Shown here piece by piece: positions 27,161 through 35,857 of a stretch of DNA of 64,000 nucleotides (its first letter is position 1; each line of letters opens with the position of its first letter). The DNA comes from WRGT01 sp942493035 (GTDB lineage Bacteria > Spirochaetota > UBA4802 > UBA5550): positions 496,001-560,000 of the forward strand of contig OW818666.1 of NCBI GenBank assembly GCA_942493035.1, written 5' to 3'. The translations under genes and the position numbers were made by a program. The notes under the pieces were generated by a model, which ran no database searches, was not told the origin of the DNA, and saw only the letters and a program-made list of their open reading frames with translations.

Positions 27161-27529
27161 ATGAAAAAAATAACTTTTTATGCTGCACTGGCAGCAGTAT
27201 TATTCCTGAATGCATGCAGTACTTCACCGATATGTGTAACATCATCTGTTACACCGCTGCAGGGTAAAATTATGGCGGAGAATCTGGGTAAAACCGATGG
27301 TGAGGATACGGCATATTCAATACTGGGGCTGTTCATGATCGGCCGTCCGGATCTTGATCTTGCAATCAAAAATGCAGTGAACAAAAAGAGCGCTGATACT
27401 CTGATCAATGTAAACTGCTACGAAACATGGGGCTGGTTTTTACTGTTCACTTCTACTACGGTCAAAGTTGAAGGTGATGCGATAAAATTTACAGCTCAGG
27501 ATTCTGAAACTAAAGGTAAAAAGAGATGA
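27161..27529 (+). CDS. Small lipoprotein, TRL-like
   Basis: A 122-residue lipoprotein with a clear lipobox (LFLNACS, Cys 19). The mature part (SSVTPLQGKIMAENLGKTDGEDTAYSILGLFMIGRPDLDLAIKNAVNKK) resembles the TRL-like family of small envelope lipoproteins of unknown function. It overlaps the next gene by four bases (ATGA), and the two products are distant paralogues. It lies in the TonB operon, so a role in the same import system is plausible but unproven. Confidence 0.75.
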   Translation: MKKITFYAALAAVLFLNACSTSPICVTSSVTPLQGKIMAENLGKTDGEDTAYSILGLFMIGRPDLDLAIKNAVNKKSADTLINVNCYETWGWFLLFTSTTVKVEGDAIKFTAQDSETKGKKR

Positions 27530-27888
27530 AGTTCCGTATACTTTTTCAGATGGTTATTGTGTCTGCTCTATTCTCTGTTCTGACAGGATGCATATCTTTT
27601 AATTCTCATGCAGTGGGAGTTGAGGCAAGCGCAAAGTATATGGCATCGCCGGATTATGAAATACTTGGTGATGCCGAGGGTTTGTCCAGCAGCTTCAGGC
27701 TCTTCTGGGCAATTCCGGTTACACCCCCTGCTAATAACAGGGATGCTGTTGACGATGCAGTTAAAAGCAAGGGGGGAGACAATCTCATTGAAGCTGTGTA
27801 TATCAGTGAAAGCAAAGTATATATTATCGGAACGGTGAACAATATCTATGTTAAAGGAAAAGTAATACGATATATCCGGGAGAAGTAG
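27526..27888 (+). CDS. Small lipoprotein, paralogue of the preceding gene
   Basis: A 120-residue lipoprotein (lipobox VLTGC, Cys 22). The same layout as the gene before is seen: a Gly/Ser segment, SSSFRLFWAIP, a DAVDDAVKSKGGDNLIEA helix and a final YVKGKVIRY strand. It is translationally coupled to its neighbour through an ATGA overlap, suggesting that the two lipoproteins act together. The function is unknown. Confidence 0.75.
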   Translation: MKFRILFQMVIVSALFSVLTGCISFNSHAVGVEASAKYMASPDYEILGDAEGLSSSFRLFWAIPVTPPANNRDAVDDAVKSKGGDNLIEAVYISESKVYIIGTVNNIYVKGKVIRYIREK

Positions 27889-27934
27889 CGGATTAGACTA
27901 AATTTAAAAATCAGAAATAATCAGGAGATGTTAA

Positions 27935-28555
27935 ATGGAAAATCTACTTACACTGGGCGAACAGTTTATCTTTTCAATTATGGGACTGGCGAGTGTTGTT
28001 GCAGTTGCAGTCTCAATTGACCGCGGACTTATCTTCCGCCACAATATGAAAATCGGAGCAGTAATATTCAGTGATATAGTATCAAAACTCAGATCGGGTG
28101 ATATCGATTCTCTCGGCGGATATATAAATGATTACCCTGAGTCGGCATATGCACGATTTGCTTCATTCATCAAAGAGCATTTTTCTTCCGGAGAGAGACC
28201 GCTTGCTCATCTAATGGAGGGTAAACTTATTGAAGAGAGAATTTATCTTGAAAGACGAATCATTGTCCTTGGAACTCTCGGCAACAATGCTCCATTCATC
28301 GGACTTCTGGGGACTGTCCTTGGAATCATTAAGGCTTTTTATAATCTTGGGACCCTGGGGAACACCGGAGCAGAGGTTGTAATGAGAAGTATCTCAACTG
28401 CACTCCTTGCAACAGCCTGCGGACTTCTGATTGCAATACCGGTTGTAATGATGAATAATTTTTTTAGTAAACGTCTTAAAAATATAATGCAGAATCTTGA
28501 GATACTCTCACGCGAAGCACTGGCGGCTTCCGCGAAGAGTGAGAATAGAGGGTAA
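27935..28555 (+). CDS. exbB: ExbB/TolQ-type proton channel subunit
   Basis: A 206-residue MotA/TolQ/ExbB-family protein with three membrane segments (about 10-30, 110-135 and 150-180). The family hallmark is present: APFIGLLGTVLGIIKAF. It should form the inner-membrane channel that powers TonB together with ExbD. AGGAG precedes the ATG. A palindromic repeat separates it from exbD. Confidence 0.9.
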   Translation: MENLLTLGEQFIFSIMGLASVVAVAVSIDRGLIFRHNMKIGAVIFSDIVSKLRSGDIDSLGGYINDYPESAYARFASFIKEHFSSGERPLAHLMEGKLIEERIYLERRIIVLGTLGNNAPFIGLLGTVLGIIKAFYNLGTLGNTGAEVVMRSISTALLATACGLLIAIPVVMMNNFFSKRLKNIMQNLEILSREALAASAKSENRG

Positions 28556-28600
28556 TCTATAATTCTCTTTAAAAACTGATAATTACCCTCATCTTAAAAA

Positions 28601-28711
28601 GCCCCCTAAATCCCCGGTCGGGGGACTTTTAAGGAGATGTTGATAGGTGATAGTTTTTATAAACAAACGTAAATATTTTTAACAAGTCCCCCGCCGGGGG
28701 ATTTAGGGGGC
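28601..28711. repeat. GCCCCCTAAATCC inverted-repeat element, copy 1
   Basis: GCCCCCTAAATCCCC at the left and its complement GGGGATTTAGGGGGC at the right enclose about 80 bp; each end also has its own local CCCC/GGGG hairpin. A second copy lies at 33924-34035. It sits inside the exb operon, between exbB and exbD. Confidence 0.8.
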
Positions 28712-28746
28712 TGTGAAGTTTGGATTAATAGCAATGGAGGAATACT

Positions 28747-29151
28747 ATGGGAATGGGATCAGACAAAGGTGAAGATGGAGTTATCAGTGAGATAAACATA
28801 ACTCCGATGGTTGATATAATACTTGTTCTTCTTGTTATATTTATGGTGACGGCAAATTTCCTGAAAAAGGAATCGATTAATATAAATCTTCCCCGGGTGG
28901 CAGCCGCAGACCCGAATATAAAAGAGTCGAAGCAGATTGCCGTAACCAGAGACGGGAAGTTTTATCTCGAAGGGAATCTTGTAACAGAAGAGGCGCTCGT
29001 AAACGATATGACACGGGAGGCGAAATACCGCCCGAATATGAGGGTGACTCTGTCGGCGGATGAGAATCTCTCTTATGGAAGCGTGTCAAAACTGATGGGT
29101 GTTCTCCGTAGATGCGGAGTAACACGAATAGCTCTTTCGGTAAAAAAATAG
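28747..29151 (+). CDS. exbD: ExbD/TolR-type protein
   Basis: A 134-residue single-pass inner-membrane protein. The essential membrane Asp is in ITPMVDIILVLLVIFMVT (about residues 18-35), and the periplasmic ExbD domain follows. It works with ExbB and TonB to energise the receptor. GGAGG lies nine bases before the ATG. Confidence 0.92.
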   Translation: MGMGSDKGEDGVISEINITPMVDIILVLLVIFMVTANFLKKESININLPRVAAADPNIKESKQIAVTRDGKFYLEGNLVTEEALVNDMTREAKYRPNMRVTLSADENLSYGSVSKLMGVLRRCGVTRIALSVKK

Positions 29152-29160
29152 GGGGGACCA

Positions 29161-29808
29161 GTGCTTGATGAATCTATCATAATACATATCAGAAAACACC
29201 GGTTCCTGATTAAACATTTATTCCGGGCGAGTCTGATTGTTTCATTTATTGTGCATCTCACTGCGGCGGGGAGCTATTTTATTTCCCGTGGTCTCCCTAC
29301 TGCAACTATAGGCCTTGAGAATGGAATGGACCTGGAGCGTCAGGAGTTTGAGATCGATATCCCCCCTGAGCTTATCGGCGGAGATTCAAATCCCGCGCCG
29401 GTTGAGCGGCAGGACTGGGTAGAGGGGAGCAGTAAAACAGGAGCAGATCCTGAAGAGAAAGAGATTAATACAAATCAGATATCGGGAGATGGTACCGATA
29501 AAAATGGTTACCTGTTTTCATTCAACGGAGATATGGAGCCGAAGGCAATTATTGATTTTGATCTGAGGCAGTACTATCCGGCAGAAGCAAAGTCTGCTAA
29601 TATAAGAGAGTATCAGGTTACAGTACTGATTCAGATTGATGAAAGCGGCTCGCTTATATCTGCAAACATAGCATCCGGAAAAGCGCCATACGGATTTAAT
29701 GAGCAGGCTATCAAGGCTGTAAAGAGAATGCGTTTTTCTCCTGGATATAAAAGCGGCAAGCGCGTGAAGATGGCGCATTATCTCCCGGTTACTTTTTCAC
29801 TGGAGTAG
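29161..29808 (+). CDS. tonB: TonB-family energy transducer
   Basis: A 215-residue protein beginning at a GTG nine bases after exbD, with AGGGGGG as its ribosome site. It has a short cytoplasmic part, a membrane helix near 22-43, an acidic rather than Pro-rich spacer (about 50-125), and a C-terminal TonB domain (about 138-215; VTVLIQIDESGSLISANI, FNEQAIKAVKRMRFSPG). The lack of the classic Pro-Lys/Pro-Glu spacer is unusual but known in divergent TonBs. Confidence 0.88.
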   Translation: MLDESIIIHIRKHRFLIKHLFRASLIVSFIVHLTAAGSYFISRGLPTATIGLENGMDLERQEFEIDIPPELIGGDSNPAPVERQDWVEGSSKTGADPEEKEINTNQISGDGTDKNGYLFSFNGDMEPKAIIDFDLRQYYPAEAKSANIREYQVTVLIQIDESGSLISANIASGKAPYGFNEQAIKAVKRMRFSPGYKSGKRVKMAHYLPVTFSLE

Positions 29809-30224
29809 GGGACGTCCCAGCCCGCTGCCGCCCCGCCCCTATCCGCCCGCCGGGCACCTTTCGTCGAGTGCGTTTCCGGCGTCCTGCCGGCACTCGACAC
29901 TAGAACATCCTGTTCGTCGCCCATGGTGAGATGGTGTAAGGGTTACTCGAAATATTTGATATACATCTCCCCCTTCTCATCGAGGGGGAGATGGCCAGCG
30001 GCCAGTGGGGGCGGGGACATGTCAGCTGTTCAGTTCTGCATACCTCCAATCCATCCCGCAAAAACAACCACACTGATAATTTTATCCTTGATATTTCTGA
30101 ACAAAATTGCGAAATTATATTCTGCACGATTGTTTACGGTTATCTCTCTTTTATGGAGCGGGAAGGCGTGAATGATTCACATAATCACAATCGTCAAATT
30201 CATAACAGAAAATGAACAGGTAAT
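29809..30224. other. 416-bp GC-rich repeat region after tonB
   Basis: Two hairpins stand out: GTCGAGTGC/GCACTCGAC at 29863-29898 and CATCTCCCCC/GGGGGAGATG at 29964-29993, followed by GGCCAGCGGCC and a GGGGGCGGGG run. The second hairpin and the tail after it resemble 35653-35790. No gene is supported. Confidence 0.6.
29964..30120. repeat. GGGGGAG-type repeat with AT-rich tail, copy 1
   Basis: A CATCTCCCCC hairpin and a GC-rich block lead into a tail with TTCTGCATA, CCAATCC, CAAAAACAAC and TCTGAACAAAATT. The same order of motifs occurs, diverged, at 35653-35790. Confidence 0.5.
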
Positions 30225-33200
30225 ATGAAAAAGTATATAATTGCAGCGCTGGTTCTTCTTTCAATTGTGTTAAACTATGAATCGGGAATATGCCGTTCAT
30301 GGGATGATCTTGATGAAGGGGAGCATGAAATCTACGGAAGCGAGAGAGAGGAGAAGTTCCCGGTTAAGGCATTCTTCATGGAAAAAGAAGTCTGGGATAA
30401 TCACTACTCCTTTATGCTCTTCTGGCTGTATAAATATACCGACTATCCGAGATATCAATCAACCCGGGTGTTCCCCATTTTTTATAATCTGCAGAGTAAA
30501 ATTGACAATCGTAAAATGACAGTTATCCCTCCTCTTCTTTCATATTTTGAAACTGACGGAAACGAGGAGACTTCATATATTGTTTTCCCGTTATACTATT
30601 CATCGCTCAAACCGGGGAGATCGGACCGGTCGATTTTATTCCCGTTCATATGGTGGGGGAATGACGAGTACTCTTCGGGGAGCAGTTCGTATCAGACAAT
30701 ATTTCCGGTTTTTTATCACAGCAGTGAAACCGGAAATAAAAACGGTTCCGGTGAGTATCTCTGGGTAAATCCTGCTTTTGTCAGCTGGAGAAAGAAAGCA
30801 TCCGCTGATGATGAGATTGAACACTTATGGTGGGCTCCGATTATTCCTCTGACTTTTCACTATGTAGACCGTTATTCCGGGCACAGAAATTTCTTATGGA
30901 TTCTGGATTATTCATGGAGTATCACCAACGGGAAAGATCAGATGGAAAGAATATGGTTCCTCCCGTTTGCTTTATGGGAGCGTGGGGATGACGGATATAC
31001 CGCATTTCTCCCCCCTTTATATATCAACAACAGGCACAGCAACGGAGACTATTACTATCATCTGCTCCCGTTATTTGCAGTATGGCAGGAGGCTGAATAT
31101 GGATATAACGGTGCCAATAATAACATAGTACACCAAATATTAACTCCTGTTTTCTCACGGTATAAATCAGCTGATGAAAAGACAGGTGAAGTTAAATACT
31201 CAAATTTTTGGCTTCCGATCATTCCGCTTTTCTTCCATAGTAATGATATTACAGAGGGGGCTCATACGAATATTGCGGGAGTTATTGACTGGGAGAGCGG
31301 AATAGATGGCTCTCTTAAAAGCTTCTGGTTTGTACCGCTTGTATTTCATCAGCCGGGTGAGGGCGGGTATAAGTACTATCTTCCATTTTACTGTCAGCCA
31401 TCCGGAGCCACGGAAAAAGAGGGAACAACTTTCGGACTATTCCACTACTACAACTGGCGCGAGTCCGGGAGTACAGTATGGTCCTGGTTATATTACAGCA
31501 GCGAGGAGTACGTTGATAAGCTTCCTGTAAAAGGCGAAGAGGCTCAGGACGTGAAGGAGGAGTATTACTATACTCATTTTCTCCCGGTCTACTGGTCATG
31601 GAAATCTCCAGACAGCACCGGTCAGCTTATACTCCCGCTTGTCTATAATTATAAAGATAAGCAGACCGACATCCATGTGAACCTTACCGGATTTGCGAGA
31701 AAAACTTTCATGGGACCGCTCAATCCCGATATATCAATGGGGCTTGCGAATAAAGATGATACATGGTATCTGGACAGCGACTACTCCTGGTTTTATGATG
31801 TTATCAGTCTGTCGATGAGGGTTCCGCTGCGGAATCCGTTTAAAGATAAAAATAATGATCAGATTAAGATTGATGATCTGTCGGCTGCTGATGAAAAAGA
31901 GATTGAAAATACCGGAACAGCAGTTAACGGAGATAAGAAAAATACTGCTGCATTGATAGATGATAGTATAGCTTTAAATACTGCAGCTGATCCGGTTCAA
32001 AAAAAAGATTCAGAGGGTATCCGGTCGAAGAAGGAGATGAATCGGGAGAACTCGGAATATTTCTGGGGATGGCAGGTCCTTTTCGGATGGATGGCTTATG
32101 AACAGGCCGATTCTCAGCGTCACTTCAGGCTCCTCCCGCTGACATGGTTTACCTGGGATGAGCAGTCGAATGATAAACGCTATGTGTTTCTGCCGTTTTT
32201 TCTCTGGTACGAATCAGTTGAGAAGAAAGAGGAGTATCTGATTGTCGCACCATTCTATGCGTCGCAGAAACAGGACAGGTCCTACTCTAAGGGCTACCTT
32301 ATCAATCTCTACTGGGATGAATATACAGCAGAAGAGGATTACTACGAGAAGACAATACTCTGGCCATTCGTAAACTGGTACACATCGCCGGTGAAGAGCG
32401 GTTTTAGAGTCTTCCCGATAGTGTGGCATAAAACATGGAGAGAGGATGGCGAGGAATCATCCCGTACATTCGCTCCGCTATACTACGCAAAAGATGTTAA
32501 AAATATTGAAACCGGTGATTACCTGTCGCGAAAAAGAATAAATCCGCTATACTATGTCGATGAAGATACTAAGGGTGGAAATTCCTCATATTCGTTACTG
32601 GTTCCGCTTATCCCTCTATTCTATCACGGAACGGAGTCAGATGCTTTAACAAAATCATCGACGACTATCACGCCGCTGTTTTATTACAACAGTGAAGAGA
32701 TAAAACAGAAAGATAGCACACTGAGCAGTTCTACTCTGCTCTTCCCTCTGCTTCCGGTTTTCTACAGTTATAAATCGGAAGAGTATAGTCACTGGAATAT
32801 TCTTGGTGTTCTTGACAGGATCAGCGATAAAGATTACAGCAGATTTTTTCTGCTGCCTCTATACTATACATCAGAGGAGAGCGGTGAAAAGCACAGTAAT
32901 ATACTCGGCATAATAGACTGGAGCAGCGAAAGTAATTACAGCCGCTTCTTTATCTTTCCGCTTTATTACTCAACTGAAGATAGTGGTGAAAAGCATCACA
33001 ATATTCTTGGTGTAATAGACTGGTGGACCGGAAGTGAAGGAGTTGAAACATCCATGGTGTTCCCTCTCTACTGGTGGAGCGGCGATAAAGATAGCGACAG
33101 CCTTGTACTCTTCCCGCTGCTTTCATATTTTAATAATGAGCCCGCTGAAAAGACACGCTTTGTCGCAGGGGCTTACTGGCATGAATCTCCCGTATATGAG

Positions 33201-33809
33201 AGACAGAATTTTATTTATCTGTTCGATCATAAAAAATATATAGATCCTGTTTATCCCCGCAATGAATACTCCATGCTGTTTACAGCAATGGAGCTGGAAA
33301 TATCGCCGGAAATTACAGAGATGAGACTCCTCTGGGGGTCACTATTCAATTATGAAGGTAACAGGAAATCCGACGATTATGAAGTTGATGCTTTTCTATG
33401 GCTTGCCGGTGTTTCCGGTGACGGGGATTATTTTCACAACAGGGTACTCCCGCTGTACTGGTATTCATCAGATGCCAATTCAACGGTTCTTGTTGTTCCT
33501 CCGGTGTTAAGCTATTTCAGCAGCGACAGCAACGGTGATTTCGATCTTGCATTGCTTGGTCTTCTTTATTACAGGAATGAGAACAGGTATGCCGGAGAGG
33601 ATACGCGAAGGTGGCTTCTCGGCGCTCTATATAATGAAGTAAAGGTTCCTGAACGGAAGTATCATGCCCGTGGAAGTCTCTGGGGTATACTCTGGGATTA
33701 CGAAACAGAAGAGGAGACAGGTTTCAAAAAGTTTACAATTCTTAAAGGACTTTATAAATATATAGACGATAAAGGTGAAACCGAACACACCGTGTTCTGG
33801 TTTCTCTGA
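30225..33809 (+). CDS. Giant exported aromatic repeat protein of unknown function
   Basis: A 1194-residue protein with a signal peptide (about 1-23) and an ATG preceded by CAGGT. The mature part is extremely rich in Trp, Tyr and Phe. It is built from dozens of degenerate ~25-45-residue units centred on FPLYY/LPLFW-type strands followed by polar turns (ILFPFIWWG, TPLFYYNSEE, RFFLLPLYYTSEESGEKHSNILGIIDW). Two adjacent units around residues 880-930 are nearly identical. A charged spacer of low complexity lies at about 545-605. Amphipathic aromatic strands suggest a very large beta structure in or on the outer membrane, or a beta-solenoid. No known domain is recognised. It follows the TonB genes on the same strand. 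Confidence 0.7.
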   Translation: MKKYIIAALVLLSIVLNYESGICRSWDDLDEGEHEIYGSEREEKFPVKAFFMEKEVWDNHYSFMLFWLYKYTDYPRYQSTRVFPIFYNLQSKIDNRKMTVIPPLLSYFETDGNEETSYIVFPLYYSSLKPGRSDRSILFPFIWWGNDEYSSGSSSYQTIFPVFYHSSETGNKNGSGEYLWVNPAFVSWRKKASADDEIEHLWWAPIIPLTFHYVDRYSGHRNFLWILDYSWSITNGKDQMERIWFLPFALWERGDDGYTAFLPPLYINNRHSNGDYYYHLLPLFAVWQEAEYGYNGANNNIVHQILTPVFSRYKSADEKTGEVKYSNFWLPIIPLFFHSNDITEGAHTNIAGVIDWESGIDGSLKSFWFVPLVFHQPGEGGYKYYLPFYCQPSGATEKEGTTFGLFHYYNWRESGSTVWSWLYYSSEEYVDKLPVKGEEAQDVKEEYYYTHFLPVYWSWKSPDSTGQLILPLVYNYKDKQTDIHVNLTGFARKTFMGPLNPDISMGLANKDDTWYLDSDYSWFYDVISLSMRVPLRNPFKDKNNDQIKIDDLSAADEKEIENTGTAVNGDKKNTAALIDDSIALNTAADPVQKKDSEGIRSKKEMNRENSEYFWGWQVLFGWMAYEQADSQRHFRLLPLTWFTWDEQSNDKRYVFLPFFLWYESVEKKEEYLIVAPFYASQKQDRSYSKGYLINLYWDEYTAEEDYYEKTILWPFVNWYTSPVKSGFRVFPIVWHKTWREDGEESSRTFAPLYYAKDVKNIETGDYLSRKRINPLYYVDEDTKGGNSSYSLLVPLIPLFYHGTESDALTKSSTTITPLFYYNSEEIKQKDSTLSSSTLLFPLLPVFYSYKSEEYSHWNILGVLDRISDKDYSRFFLLPLYYTSEESGEKHSNILGIIDWSSESNYSRFFIFPLYYSTEDSGEKHHNILGVIDWWTGSEGVETSMVFPLYWWSGDKDSDSLVLFPLLSYFNNEPAEKTRFVAGAYWHESPVYERQNFIYLFDHKKYIDPVYPRNEYSMLFTAMELEISPEITEMRLLWGSLFNYEGNRKSDDYEVDAFLWLAGVSGDGDYFHNRVLPLYWYSSDANSTVLVVPPVLSYFSSDSNGDFDLALLGLLYYRNENRYAGEDTRRWLLGALYNEVKVPERKYHARGSLWGILWDYETEEETGFKKFTILKGLYKYIDDKGETEHTVFWFL

Positions 33810-33923
33810 TGTGATAAATGTATCATTATATTGATCAGTCTTCTGAGTTCAGAGGAGCCCCTGATTCTCAAGAGGGAGCAGCAATATATTAAAGTGTAAT
33901 AAACTATTTGACCAATCCTCACG

Positions 33924-34035
33924 GCCCCCTAAATCCCCCGGAGGGGGACTTGAAGTTTATACCGTCGGTTTTTTAAAATCCATTATTGATTATCAGCATT
34001 TTCCTTAAAGTCCCCCACCGGGGGATTTAGGGGGC
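33924..34035. repeat. GCCCCCTAAATCC inverted-repeat element, copy 2
   Basis: GCCCCCTAAATCCCCC and GGGGGATTTAGGGGGC ends are separated by about 80 bp. The arms match copy 1 at 28601-28711, while the centres differ. Each end forms its own hairpin (CCCCC-GGA-GGGGG). Confidence 0.8.
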
Positions 34036-34085
34036 AATTGCGGTTAGCTGCCAGTCCGCCGAAGCAGAATTCATGGCGACTTAAG

Positions 34086-34112
34086 CTGTACTTAAAAAAG
34101 TACAGTTTTGTT
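34086..34112 (+). terminator. Probable intrinsic terminator
   Basis: CTGTACTT and AAGTACAG form an 8-bp stem with an AAAA loop, followed by TTTTGTTT. It lies after the giant repeat protein gene. Confidence 0.55.
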
Positions 34113-34220
34113 TATACTATTATCGGTATATTTTTTCGTTTAAATTGTTGACATACTTTGGGGATTGTTCAAAAATTAAAAAAGTGAATAAATGAATTAC
34201 CGACTGGAGAGTCTGTACGA

Positions 34221-35645
34221 ATGAACAAACCTGCTTTAACAGGTATGGCTGTCTCGATTGTGTTATTATTTTCCATATCCTGCGGGAATCTGGTTAATGA
34301 TGAACTCATGGATGAGAATTCAGAGCCGGCTATTGTCGAACCTGGAGTTGACAGTTTCGGAACTATAGTTGAAGGAGATTTTTCCACTTCCGGTAAAGTT
34401 GTAATCAGATCCACCGGCGAAAACGGATATTTTTTATCCGCAACTACTAAAGATGCTAACGGCAGAGATACAATCTGGTTGTCATATATGGATAAATATG
34501 CTGTCCGTAAGTGGTCTGCCATTCTTGAAAATGTTGATACCGACGACAGAATAAGCAGAATTGAAGTACTTGATAATGAAAATATTCTGATCTTTGCAGA
34601 CAGATATTATTCCAATGACCCTGCCATTAATCCCGATGTAATAATTATAAAAGTAAACAGCAGCAATGGTATTCTCTGGCAGAAATGTATCGGCAGTGAT
34701 GAAAAAAATATAGTATACGGTACAGCATTAACCGGTGATGGAGGTTTTCTTGCAACGGGTATTACTGTAATAAAAAAAACCGACACTACTCCGGCTGAAT
34801 TTATACCGTATGTAATAAGATCCGATCGTGATGGAAATATAATCTGGAAAAAAGATTATCAGAAGTTTTTTAATATTGCAAGGCCTACTGAGATTTTAAG
34901 TCTGGGCAATGATGAATATCTTGTTTCAGGAACTGCAACGAATCCCGACACGAATAAAATTATCGGATTTTACTGCAGAATTGACGGTGCTCTGGAGACT
35001 AAGGGTAATTCCGGCGGAGGTAAAATTTTAAAATCCCGTTACGTTAAATCGGCAGATTCAAATATTTCATTGCTTGGAAGCATCAACTACGGAGAGAATA
35101 TAACAAGCGTAATTGCGTTGAAGAGTGAGTCCTCGGAGCAGTTCAGTATTCTTTCTATGGATAAAAAAAAATTGAAGGTAAGTTCCAGAAAGAGCTATCT
35201 GTTTTCAGATTTTAATCTCCAGGGTGATATTATTAATGTAAAATCTGACGGCTTTGTTCTGGCAGGTATGATAAAATATTTAATCGGCAAGGGGCTTTAT
35301 AAAGTCAGGTTTGATATGACCGGAGCCGTAAAAGAACTGCAGACAAAATACTATGACAACAGCGGGTATAAATTTTTAAATCCGGAGTTCAGTAAAGTAA
35401 ATGATGATACAGCGATAACATTCATCAGCAGGCTTGATAATCCCGGAGATAATAAATATCTCTTTATAGACAGATTTGAAACACCTTCAGTGTCTGTAAT
35501 CTCAAAAAGCAAAGTCGAAGTTATAGTCTCAGACGGCAGTGAAAATGATAATATAGGACTTGATGAACAGGATGTCGAAGCAGAGATTGCCGAATCTGTC
35601 CTTACCGATAAAGTTGATCCGGGACTTTTATTCAAAAAATACTGA
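34221..35645 (+). CDS. Lipoprotein with propeller-like repeats
   Basis: A 474-residue protein with a lipoprotein signal (LFSISCG, Cys about 21). The mature part consists of repeats such as NGYFLSATTKDANGRDTIWLS and LTGDGGFLATGITV with SDRDGNIIWKKDY, a pattern typical of seven-bladed propellers of bacterial surface proteins. There are no clear catalytic motifs. GGAGAG lies upstream of the ATG. The function is unknown. Confidence 0.7.
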   Translation: MNKPALTGMAVSIVLLFSISCGNLVNDELMDENSEPAIVEPGVDSFGTIVEGDFSTSGKVVIRSTGENGYFLSATTKDANGRDTIWLSYMDKYAVRKWSAILENVDTDDRISRIEVLDNENILIFADRYYSNDPAINPDVIIIKVNSSNGILWQKCIGSDEKNIVYGTALTGDGGFLATGITVIKKTDTTPAEFIPYVIRSDRDGNIIWKKDYQKFFNIARPTEILSLGNDEYLVSGTATNPDTNKIIGFYCRIDGALETKGNSGGGKILKSRYVKSADSNISLLGSINYGENITSVIALKSESSEQFSILSMDKKKLKVSSRKSYLFSDFNLQGDIINVKSDGFVLAGMIKYLIGKGLYKVRFDMTGAVKELQTKYYDNSGYKFLNPEFSKVNDDTAITFISRLDNPGDNKYLFIDRFETPSVSVISKSKVEVIVSDGSENDNIGLDEQDVEAEIAESVLTDKVDPGLLFKKY

Positions 35646-35652
35646 TAAATTG

Positions 35653-35790
35653 TCCCCAACATCCCTCCACCATATATCATGGGGGAGGTGCCCAACGGGC
35701 GGAGGGGGCGGTGCGGGTCGAACCAGCTTCTGTATAAAACCAACAAAAATAACTCAATAAATCATTTTCAGATCTGAATAAAATTGTTTG
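35653..35790. repeat. GGGGGAG-type repeat with AT-rich tail, copy 2
   Basis: CCTCCACC pairs loosely with GGGGGAGG, followed by TGCCCAACGGGCGG and GGGGGCGGTG, then a tail with CTTCTGTATA, CCAACAAAAATAAC and TCTGAATAAAATTG that parallels the copy at 29964-30120. Confidence 0.5.
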
Positions 35791-35857
35791 ACTGTTAACC
35801 GGTAACAATATCATTAAGAATATATCATATAAGAAACTAAAAACCGGAAGAGTGTGT

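Larger units (their letters stand above)
33810..34220. other. 411-bp intergenic region with repeat and terminator-like hairpin
   Basis: Contains the second GCCCCCTAAATCC element (33924-34035) and a terminator-like hairpin at 34086-34112. A TTGACA at 34148-34153 could be the -35 of the next gene, but no good -10 was found. Confidence 0.55.

Noticed and set aside
29900..30215. Several 74-82-codon frames after tonB
   Set aside because: They overlap one another and lie in repeat DNA with no ribosome sites.
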